A DNA stretch of 64,000 nt from contig CAJTTE010000013.1 of the NCBI GenBank assembly GCA_910579265.1, positions 1-64,000 on the forward strand, in the 5' to 3' direction. The notes under the pieces are model-generated. The model worked only from the letters and a program-made list of their open reading frames with translations, ran no database searches and was not told the origin of the DNA. The translations under genes were made by a program, and so were the position numbers. Below, piece after piece: positions 44,031-51,140 of the stretch (position 1 is the first letter of the stretch; every line of letters starts with the position of its first letter). This DNA is from an uncultured Ruminiclostridium sp. (GTDB lineage: Bacteria; Bacillota; Clostridia; Oscillospirales; Ruminococcaceae).

Positions 44031-44954
44031 ATGATTACAAGTTCAAGATTACAAGAAAAAATTGTTGAATTTCTTTCCGATCAGAACAGTCATAGTGTTC
44101 AGGAGATAAAAGCCTTTTTAGCGCGTAACAATATTTCTGATTATACTGAAGGACAATTTGCGGGCTCGATCAATACACTTCTTAGAAATAATTCTATTAG
44201 AAAAATTGACAGAGGGATATACTCAATGAAAAAAAGGAGCGAGGACATGAAAAAATGTTTTGTAGTTTGTCCTGTTGGTGAAGAGAACAGCGAAACACGC
44301 TGTAACGCAGATAAAATTTTTAAGTACATTATTACTCCTGTTTGCGAAGCATGCGAATTTTATCCTGTACGTGCAGATCAGCTTAACGATGCGAACTCTA
44401 TCACACAGACTATAATTGAATCTTTAGACAATGCGGATTTGGTGATCGCTGATATTTCAGGACATAATCCGAATGTATTCTATGAAATGGGTTATAGGGC
44501 GCGTACTAAAAAGCCTTTGATTCATTTAAAAAAACGGGGTGAAACTTTACCCTTTGATATAACTGCAATCCGCACATTGGAGTATGATCTAACGGATTTG
44601 GACAGTGTTGAAGAAATTAAAGAAAGATTAAAAAGGACAATTGAATCCTTCAATTTTTCTGAAAACAGCATCACGCCTGCTCCGGAGGATGCTTCGGAAA
44701 ACATTCCGTCAGCGGTAATGCCCCTTTTGTATCAAATACTTGATGTAATGGGCGAGTTAAAAAGTGAAGTAAGAAGTTTTTCAACGGAAACTATTGGGAC
44801 CGTAATTAGGAGCATGCAGTCCCAACAGCCGCAGGTGCCTAGCGATACGGCATTGCAAATGCAATTGATAAACAGCCTTGTACAAAATCCGGAAAGCTAT
44901 ATGAAATTTGTTGAGATTTTAAACAGAAATGAAAAAAGCAAAGCCTTGCGCTGA
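44031..44954 (+). CDS. Winged-helix protein with nucleoside 2-deoxyribosyltransferase-like domain
   Basis: 307 residues in three parts. Residues 1-65 form a winged-helix-like module (RLQEKIVEFLSDQNSHSVQEI...NNSIRKIDRGIYSM). Residues 72-195 form a Rossmann-like domain with KKCFVVCPVG at the start and the motif ADLVIADISGHNPNVFYEMG at 136-154. This arrangement is that of nucleoside 2-deoxyribosyltransferase/TIR-like folds, with Asp141 and Glu152 as candidate catalytic residues. Residues 215-307 are helical, probably for oligomerisation. Relatives cleave N-glycosidic bonds of nucleosides or nucleotides, and several serve as effectors in defence systems. Which applies here is unknown. It stands alone, between a possible IS end and repeat E1. 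Confidence 0.75.
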   Translation: MITSSRLQEKIVEFLSDQNSHSVQEIKAFLARNNISDYTEGQFAGSINTLLRNNSIRKIDRGIYSMKKRSEDMKKCFVVCPVGEENSETRCNADKIFKYIITPVCEACEFYPVRADQLNDANSITQTIIESLDNADLVIADISGHNPNVFYEMGYRARTKKPLIHLKKRGETLPFDITAIRTLEYDLTDLDSVEEIKERLKRTIESFNFSENSITPAPEDASENIPSAVMPLLYQILDVMGELKSEVRSFSTETIGTVIRSMQSQQPQVPSDTALQMQLINSLVQNPESYMKFVEILNRNEKSKALR

Positions 44955-44982
44955 ACTGCGCACAAATATGATGATTTATTTA

Positions 44983-45147
44983 GAGCGTGTTCATATAAAA
45001 CAAGGCGCGCGTCTTTTAGGCAAATTTAGCCGTTTGCTGTGTTAAGATTTTTGAAACATTATTATAGCATTTCTGCGAAATTTTGCCTTCCAAGCGATAA
45101 AATCATGCTCGAAAATCTGCATATTGATTTTATATGAACACACTCTG
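44983..45147 (+). repeat. MITE-like repeat family E, copy 1
   Basis: About 165 bp. The inverted ends are AGAGCGTGTTCATATAAA on the left and TTTATATGAACACACTCT on the right. The inside has CGTCTTTTAGGCAAATT, AAGATTTTTGAAAC and GCATTTCTGCGAAATTTTG. Other copies are at 54428-54588, 57883-58040 and 56400-56732, the last split by a B element. It starts 28 bp after the preceding stop codon. Confidence 0.88.
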
Positions 45148-45406
45148 ATTCCGTAACATTTAAGCATATGTTTCTCCTTTATACTTGGAAAGAAATGCGC
45201 GGATGCCGAAAAAACATTGAAATAATACTGCCGATCGTAGCATCGGTGATTCATTTTCTGTTTATAAAAACATATTATGCAGGTTCGTTTGCAGAGCGGC
45301 ATAAAATTATATTTTCATCTGTTCTATCAGGTATATACAGGTGTGTACCGCGTCTTTAGTTAATATAAACGTAAAATTTTATTTTTTCTATATGCAAAAT
45401 TAAATC

Positions 45407-45587
45407 GGGTGACTATCTGAAAAAATGCAAAATTTCTGCTAACTGCGGATGCTTTCCATGGCAAAGAATGCCGGTAATTATCCCAAAGAGATAACTACGA
45501 AATATCCTCGTATTTCTCCGTTTTTTTCTTAAATCTCCATGCTTTTAGCGTAATTGTACATATTTGCTTTGTTTTCATATACACCCT
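45407..45587 (+). repeat. MITE-like repeat family A, copy 4
   Basis: About 181 bp. Left end GGGTGACTATCTGAAAAAATG, right end TTTTCATATACACCCT. The core has AAAGAATGCCGGTAATTATC, CTCGTATTTCTCCG and TTTTAGCGTAATTGTACAT. Confidence 0.82.
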
Positions 45588-45653
45588 AAATAAAAAAATT
45601 TTAAACATGTGCCTGTTTGAATAAAGCAGAGCTTGAAAGGAGAGTTTATTATT

Positions 45654-46616
45654 ATGGGACAAGTGATAAGGAAAGTTTCAATGGCTGCCGCTTCGGCGGT
45701 GCTGATAGCATCACTCGCCGGATGCAATTCGGAACAAACAAAGGAGGATGATTCTGTGAGTGATACATTTTCAGAAGCCCAGACGGGCGCCGTTACAACT
45801 GCTGTAACTGAAAAAACGATCGCGGAAAACACCCTTTCTCCCGTTACATATCCGTGCGAATATGTAACGGAGGAACTGCATTGTATCTATGATGATTCGG
45901 ATATATTCGGTAAGCTGTATATTCCCGATAACGGAAGGGAAAAGCATCCGACCGTAATTCTTAGCCACGGATATAACTGTATAGGCGACGATATGCGGGA
46001 TATTGCGATTGATCTTGCCCGGAACGGTATTATGGCATATACCTTTGACTATTGCGGCGGAAGCCTTCGTTCTTCGAGCAGCGGTGATTCGGTTGATATG
46101 AGTATCGAAACCGAGCAGGATGATCTGAGACATGTTATCGATATGATATCCGACATGGATTCTGCGGACAGTGATAAGCTTTATATTTATGGCGAGAGTC
46201 AGGGAGGATTTGTTGCTGCGCTTACCGGTGCGGAAATGCCTGACAGAATTGCGGGAATGTTTCTTGTTTATCCTGCGTTCAGCATAGTTGATCAATGGTT
46301 AGCCATGAATCCCGATGATATGAAGGAGCCTTTCAGCTTTATGGGGGGAATGATGCTTTCGAAAACATTTTACGACGGAGTTCCCAGATATGATGTCTAT
46401 GAACACATCAAATCCTTCACCAACCCCGTTCTTATATACCAGGGCGATAAGGACCAGGTGGTAAATGTATCATATGCTAAGCGTATAGACGAAGCGTTTC
46501 CGGACTCGGTCCTTACAATAGTCGAGGGGGCGGGACACGGTTTCGGAGGAAAGGACAGAACTCTTGTCAAAGACGGTGTTTGCCAATTTTTTATTGACAA
46601 AGGCATAAGGGATTAA
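45654..46616 (+). CDS. Alpha/beta hydrolase lipoprotein
   Basis: 320 residues. The lipoprotein signal (MGQVIRKVSMAAASAVLIAS, lipobox LAGC with Cys24) is followed by a Ser/Thr-rich tether to about residue 65 and an alpha/beta hydrolase domain. The oxyanion strand is VILSHGYNC and the nucleophile elbow is GESQGG, with Ser182. A likely acid is the Asp in YQGDKDQVV (near 265-267), and the catalytic His is in GAGHGFGG (about 295). It resembles cell-surface esterase/peptidase-like hydrolases; the substrate is unknown. A TTG at 45633 lies in frame, but the ATG with AAAGGAG upstream is preferred. It sits just downstream of repeats E1 and A4. Confidence 0.85.
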   Translation: MGQVIRKVSMAAASAVLIASLAGCNSEQTKEDDSVSDTFSEAQTGAVTTAVTEKTIAENTLSPVTYPCEYVTEELHCIYDDSDIFGKLYIPDNGREKHPTVILSHGYNCIGDDMRDIAIDLARNGIMAYTFDYCGGSLRSSSSGDSVDMSIETEQDDLRHVIDMISDMDSADSDKLYIYGESQGGFVAALTGAEMPDRIAGMFLVYPAFSIVDQWLAMNPDDMKEPFSFMGGMMLSKTFYDGVPRYDVYEHIKSFTNPVLIYQGDKDQVVNVSYAKRIDEAFPDSVLTIVEGAGHGFGGKDRTLVKDGVCQFFIDKGIRD

Positions 46617-46927
46617 AGAGCGATTTTATTTTAATGACGGAACGGTTTGCTTTTAAATACGGTGAGGATAGGATTTATACCGAAGCAATACGGCTGTGCG
46701 TATCGTAAACATTATGGATGAAACGCTTTAACGTCAGGTATGAAGCATAATAAGTCCGAAATGCCCAAAATGAAAACCGCAGAGATTATGCGTATAAAGT
46801 TATGAGCGTAAGTAAGGGTTGAATATCAGAAATGCCTTTTGCAGTTATGACAGAAATGCATTTGGCTGATGCAGCCGGTATTGCGTTTTTGCCGGCAAAC
46901 TAACGATAATCCAAAATAAAAGCTATT
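46617..46927. other. Intergenic, nothing recognised
   Basis: No frame, repeat or RNA was recognised between the hydrolase stop and repeat C2. Confidence 0.5.
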
Positions 46928-47087
46928 ATTGCTCCCCCAAGTAACTCTTGAATTTTTCCGCTTGCCCGGCTGCCTAAATACTTCGTCAGAAGCCCTTGAA
47001 ATATGCTCATATTCCTGCGGTCTTCTTCCTTGTCTTTCCACAGCCCTTCCGCGCACAAATTCTTCAAGAGTTGCTTGGTGGAGCAAT
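46928..47087 (+). repeat. MITE-like repeat family C, copy 2
   Basis: 160 bp. Left end ATTGCTCCCCCAAGTAACTC and right end GAGTTGCTTGGTGGAGCAAT form nearly perfect inverted repeats. It matches C1 (38546-38705) throughout with few substitutions. Confidence 0.9.
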
Positions 47088-47100
47088 ATCAAACAACAGA

Positions 47101-47134
47101 AAATGGCCGCAAAACAGCTTGCGGTCATTTTTTT
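47101..47134 (+). terminator. Intrinsic terminator
   Basis: AAATGGCCGCAA pairs with TTGCGGTCATTT around AACAGC, followed by a T-run. It is a strong plus-strand terminator about 480 bp beyond the hydrolase stop, and repeat C2 lies between them. Confidence 0.8.
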
Positions 47135-47195
47135 ATGCGGCAGCGGGAAAAAACAAAGCATTTTGATTTCCGCCGTCATACCCTTTTCCATTTCC

Positions 47196-47467
47196 CATGA
47201 TACCCTCATATTTCTCCGTTTTTTCTTGAAAACCCCGTGCTTTTAGCATAATCGTATTAAGGCAATACCGCACAATGACCGCCTGACGGCTTTGCGTGTG
47301 TCTTGCTTGCATATATTACGTCATCTTACACAAATTCTCCTTGAAATACGTCAGTATTCCTGCGCCCAATTTATGCAAGCTGAAGAAAAATCTGACTGCG
47401 CAATTCACACGCAATCATTGTGCGGGGTTGCCTTAATTTGCTTTGCTTTCAGATACGCTCTGATTAC
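47196..47467 (+). repeat. MITE-like repeat family A, copy 8, split by a family B insertion
   Basis: The left piece (47196-47256) reads CCTCATATTTCTCCG, TCTTGAAAACCCCGTGCTTT and AGCATAATCGTA. The right piece (47437-47467) reads TTTGCTTTGCTTTCAGATAC. Joined across the B element they reproduce the right half of family A. The left half of this copy is missing or too diverged to see. Confidence 0.75.
47257..47436 (+). repeat. MITE-like repeat family B, copy 4, inserted in a family A element
   Basis: 180 bp, TTAAGGCAATACCGCACAAT to ATTGTGCGGGGTTGCCTTAA. The host sequence reads CGTA-[element]-TTTGC, and unoccupied family A copies read GTACTAATTTGC here. A pre-insertion CGTATTAATTTGC and a TTAA target duplication therefore explain the junctions. 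Confidence 0.88.
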
Positions 47468-47801
47468 GGTTATGCGGTTTTGCCGTTTTCCCGGCTTTTG
47501 CATGCTGAAAAGCTGAAAAAGCTATTATGAGAATCACGCTTGATCCTTTTTTATGAAGTTCTGCTTAATTGTAAAAAAGTTTACAATGTTTCGGTTTTAT
47601 GCTTCGAAAATCCTGCCCTTACGTCGGGCGGCTTTTTGGCAGGTGTAAGCCATATTCCGAGCATTCTGTCTGAATTTGTTGAATTTGACCGTCGAATAGC
47701 TTTTTCTCTTTCTGAGGTCTTAGGTCATTTCATAATATTTGTGATATCATGTTGCTCTTTGATATAGCTGTCAGGTATATATAAATATTTAATATAGGTA
47801 T
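47468..47801. other. Intergenic, nothing recognised
   Basis: No gene or RNA was recognised. A small GC hairpin with GCCC/GGGC followed by GGCTTTTTGG near 47620 may be a weak terminator. Confidence 0.4.
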
Positions 47802-47830
47802 TTGTTATCGCTTTAGACTCGTGTTATAAT
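47802..47830 (+). promoter_or_regulatory. Promoter of the Ntn-hydrolase/PaaK/ABC operon
   Basis: TTGTTA (47802-47807), a 17 bp spacer and TATAAT (47825-47830), 35 bp before the start codon at 47866. Confidence 0.75.
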
Positions 47831-47865
47831 CAGGATGTAATAAAACAACGGAAGGAGGATTGAAA

Positions 47866-48996
47866 ATGAGAATCCGCGTAATTGTTCTGGCATCGTTTAT
47901 TATGCTTATGGTAGGGTGCGGCAGCGGTTATACGGCATCGGAGGAAAAAGACGGGGATTTGTTTTCACAAAACGTTAAATCATCAGAGGATTTTACCGGA
48001 AGCTCATATACGGATTTTAGCGGTTCGGTTCAGGAAGCGGAGCGGATTACGGATGAAATTACAGAGCTTGAAACTGGATTATCCGCGGTCAAGTATGAAG
48101 GTGACTATGGCTTTGAGAATTTTCTTTCGGACGGCGGCGCATCCTCCGACCGGGATGTTGTAAAATATATATCCGACAATCTTTTGCCGGATGATGTACG
48201 ACTTTCATTCAAAGATGCAGGCTTCGGTTGCAGCACAATATCTGTAAAAAACAAGGATGGAGATTCAATATTCGGAAGGAATTTCGACTGGAATACCTGT
48301 AATGCACTTATTGTTCATTCGGTGCCGCATAACGGGTATTCATCGATCTCTACGGTAAACATGGATTTTATTGATATGAGCGGTCTCAGCTCGAGTGCTC
48401 TGCCTGACGGTTTAAAGGCGGCAATTGCAATGTATGCTCCGCTTGACGGGATGAACGATAAGGGCCTTGCGGTATCCGTAAATATGATACAAGACTACGC
48501 TTCAATATCTCAGAATACCGATAAGCCGGATATAACCACTACAACGGCGATACGCCTTTTGTTGAACAAGGCGGCAAATGTTGACGAGGCGGTAAGGCTG
48601 TTGGGACAGTACGATATGCACGCTTCAATGAGTCTTATGACCCATATTGCCATATCGGATGTAAGCGGAAGAAGCGTTGTCGTTGAATATGTCGACAATG
48701 AGATGAAGGTCGTCGATACTCCGGTAGTTACGAACTTTTATCTTTCCGAGGGAAAAAAATACGGAATAGGCACGGAGCAGTCCCACCGGCGTTTTGAAAT
48801 ACTGACCGAGGAACTGAATGAGAAAAAAACCATGAGCGCCAATGAGGTACGGGATGCTTTAAGCAAAGTGAGCAAAAAAAATTTCGGAGAATTTGAATCC
48901 ACGGAATGGAGCATAATTTTCAATCAAAGCACAGGCGAGGCACATTATTATCACCGCGAAAATTATGATAAGAGATATGTTTTTTCAATAAAATGA
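47866..48996 (+). CDS. Choloylglycine hydrolase-like (Ntn) lipoprotein, linear amide C-N hydrolase
   Basis: A 376-residue exported lipoprotein with lipobox LMVGC (Cys18) and an acidic, Ser-rich spacer to about residue 75. The catalytic part resembles the penicillin V acylase/bile salt hydrolase/acid ceramidase-like Ntn family. The likely nucleophile is Cys122 in GFGCSTISV, followed by GDSIFGRNFDWN, the conserved R-N-x-D-W. Such enzymes cut linear amide bonds of N-acyl compounds. Most are cytoplasmic and begin at the Cys, whereas here the Cys is internal, so either processing occurs or the mode differs. It is the first gene of a four-gene operon, ending 9 bp before the PaaK-like gene. The ATG at 47866 follows AAGGAGG. 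Confidence 0.78.
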   Translation: MRIRVIVLASFIMLMVGCGSGYTASEEKDGDLFSQNVKSSEDFTGSSYTDFSGSVQEAERITDEITELETGLSAVKYEGDYGFENFLSDGGASSDRDVVKYISDNLLPDDVRLSFKDAGFGCSTISVKNKDGDSIFGRNFDWNTCNALIVHSVPHNGYSSISTVNMDFIDMSGLSSSALPDGLKAAIAMYAPLDGMNDKGLAVSVNMIQDYASISQNTDKPDITTTTAIRLLLNKAANVDEAVRLLGQYDMHASMSLMTHIAISDVSGRSVVVEYVDNEMKVVDTPVVTNFYLSEGKKYGIGTEQSHRRFEILTEELNEKKTMSANEVRDALSKVSKKNFGEFESTEWSIIFNQSTGEAHYYHRENYDKRYVFSIK

Positions 48997-49005
48997 GGGA
49001 ATGAA

Positions 49006-50379
49006 ATGAATTTCTTGAAATTACTGTTTGAACTATACAAAGCAAAAAGAAAAACAGAAATGTCCGTTGAGCGGATGGGTAAATTACAACAGAAAAGATT
49101 GAGAAAAATATTGCATTATGCTTATTGTCACTCTCGGTATTACCGTGAAAAATTCAATGAATCCGGTATCGGACCGCAGAATATAGACACGGTTCCGTTG
49201 GATCGTTTTCCTTCGCTTGATAAAAAAGAGCTGATGGAAAACTTTGATAGTCTGGTGACGGTTTCCGATCTGACACAGAAGGAGCTCCGCCGGTTCGACG
49301 AGTACGAAAAAAAAGACCGCCGCCCATTCAGGAGCAAGTATCATATCGTGCACTCCAGCGGCAGCACGGGTAAGCCGGGATATTTCGTATATGATAAACG
49401 CGCATGGAACACCATGCTCGTAGGGATCATACGTGCGGCTCTTTGGGATATGTCAATTATGCAGATATTAAAGCTTCTGGCGGAAAAGCCGAGAATAGCT
49501 TACATTGCGGCAACGGACGGCCGTTACGGCGGCGCCATGGCAGTAGGTGACGGAATAGAAGGAGTGGGCGCCGGACAGCTTTGTCTTGATGTTAAAAGTC
49601 CGCTTTCAGAATGGATAAGCAGCCTTCGGAAATTTAATCCGAATATGATAATAGGATACCCTTCTGCGGTGAAAATTCTCGGCGGACTTGTCGAAAGGGG
49701 TGAGATAAGACTTGGGATAAAACGCATAGTTACCTGCGGAGAACCCCTGGGAGCCGGTCTGCGCCGTTATCTTGAAAGGACTTTCGACACAAAGGTCGTT
49801 AACTTCTACGGTGCCAGCGAATCCTTGGCCATCGGAGTGGAAAATGATACCGAGGAAGGAATGCTGCTGTTCGATGACATGAATGTAATCGAGGTCAGGG
49901 ACGGAAATATGTATCTCACATCTCTTTATAATTTTACACAGCCGCTTATCCGGTATCGGCTTACGGATAAAATGACTCTTGAAAAACCCGGCGGGGAATG
50001 CCCCTTTACAAGGGCGGTCGGCCTTCTCGGCAGAAACGAGGATATTTTATGGTTTGAGGACTCGGCGGGAAAACGCGACTTTCTTCACCCGCTGGCAGTA
50101 GAGGGAATTTGTATTGAAGGATTGGTGGATTATCAGTTTGTGCAGTATGAAAACGATTATTTTGAAATGCATGCCCAGATATCGGCAAGCGACGCATTAA
50201 AATACGAAATAAAGGATGAGCTTATTAAACGTCTCAAATTTGTTCTTGATGAGAAAAAGCTTAATTTCGTAAGGTTTGAAGTCAGATTTACCGACGCGAT
50301 TTTTCCCGATCCTCTAACGGGGAAGAAGAGACTCATTGTGAGCATGAAACGATCCGAAAATACAAGGGAGGCAGTATGA
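49006..50379 (+). CDS. Phenylacetate--CoA ligase/F390-synthetase-like adenylate-forming enzyme
   Basis: A 457-residue member of the PaaK/CapK branch of adenylate-forming enzymes, which activate a carboxylic acid with ATP. The N-terminal helical region, LRKILHYAYCHSRYYREKF, is typical. The P-loop is HSSGSTGKPGYF near residues 117-128. Further motifs are TCGEPLGAGLRRYLE, FYGASESLAIGVE and YRLTDKMTL. The C-terminal domain carries VRFTDAIFPDPLTGKKRLIV with a possible catalytic lysine. The substrate is unknown; an acyl or aryl acid is expected. The stop overlaps the ABC ATPase start by 4 bp. Confidence 0.82.
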   Translation: MNFLKLLFELYKAKRKTEMSVERMGKLQQKRLRKILHYAYCHSRYYREKFNESGIGPQNIDTVPLDRFPSLDKKELMENFDSLVTVSDLTQKELRRFDEYEKKDRRPFRSKYHIVHSSGSTGKPGYFVYDKRAWNTMLVGIIRAALWDMSIMQILKLLAEKPRIAYIAATDGRYGGAMAVGDGIEGVGAGQLCLDVKSPLSEWISSLRKFNPNMIIGYPSAVKILGGLVERGEIRLGIKRIVTCGEPLGAGLRRYLERTFDTKVVNFYGASESLAIGVENDTEEGMLLFDDMNVIEVRDGNMYLTSLYNFTQPLIRYRLTDKMTLEKPGGECPFTRAVGLLGRNEDILWFEDSAGKRDFLHPLAVEGICIEGLVDYQFVQYENDYFEMHAQISASDALKYEIKDELIKRLKFVLDEKKLNFVRFEVRFTDAIFPDPLTGKKRLIVSMKRSENTREAV

Positions 50380-51131
50380 AAAAAACAATACTGAGTGCCG
50401 AAAACGTATCTAAATCATTCGGTAAAAACGGAGCGCAGATTTTAAAGAAGGTAAACGCGGATATTTATGACGGAGACTTCACCGTGATAATGGGAACCTC
50501 AGGAGCAGGGAAATCCACGCTTCTTTATGCTTTGAGCGGAATGGACGGAATAACGGACGGAAGGGTGATATTTGACGGCAAGGAAATAAGCGGATTGACC
50601 GAGAAAATGATGGCCGGACTTCGTTCGGAGCAATTCGGCTTCGTTTTTCAACAGACGCATTTGGTAAGTAATCTTACATTGTTTGAAAATATTGCTGTTG
50701 CCGGCAGTGCCGTAAGATCCGGCGATAAAAGATCCGTGCGCGAAAGAGCGATCGAGCTTATGAGAATAATGAATGTTGAAAAAGTCAAGGATCACCTGCC
50801 TTCGCGGGTTTCGGGGGGCGAAGCGCAGAGGGCGGCCATAGCGCGGGCTATCATAAATTCTCCCCGGCTTATATTCGCGGACGAGCCCACGGGCGCTTTG
50901 AACAAATCAAACAGCGAAGAAGTAATGCGTTTGCTTACGGAGCTAAACCGTAACGGTCAAAGCATTATAATGGTAACTCACGATGTCCATGCGGCAATTC
51001 GCGGGAACCGTATTCTGTATCTCGAGGACGGCAAAATCCTTGACGAGCTGAATCTGCCGCCATATGCCGATTCCGATGCCAGAGAACGTGAGCAGAGGAT
51101 AAGTCAATGGCTTTCGGAACAGCGCTGGTAA
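50376..51131 (+). CDS. ABC transporter ATP-binding protein (LolD/MacB type)
   Basis: A 251-residue ATPase. Walker A is GTSGAGKSTLLYALSG (about 41-56), the Q-loop is FVFQQTHLVSNLTLFENIA, the signature is RVSGGEAQRAAIARA, Walker B is LIFADEPTGALNKSNSEEVM, and the H-loop His is in MVTHDVHAA. This set, with the ADEPTGAL box, marks the MacB/LolD/BceA subfamily that partners FtsX-like permeases. It is translationally coupled to the PaaK-like gene and 9 bp upstream of the permease gene. Confidence 0.93.
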   Translation: MKKTILSAENVSKSFGKNGAQILKKVNADIYDGDFTVIMGTSGAGKSTLLYALSGMDGITDGRVIFDGKEISGLTEKMMAGLRSEQFGFVFQQTHLVSNLTLFENIAVAGSAVRSGDKRSVRERAIELMRIMNVEKVKDHLPSRVSGGEAQRAAIARAIINSPRLIFADEPTGALNKSNSEEVMRLLTELNRNGQSIIMVTHDVHAAIRGNRILYLEDGKILDELNLPPYADSDAREREQRISQWLSEQRW

Positions 51132-51140
51132 GGAGGGAGT

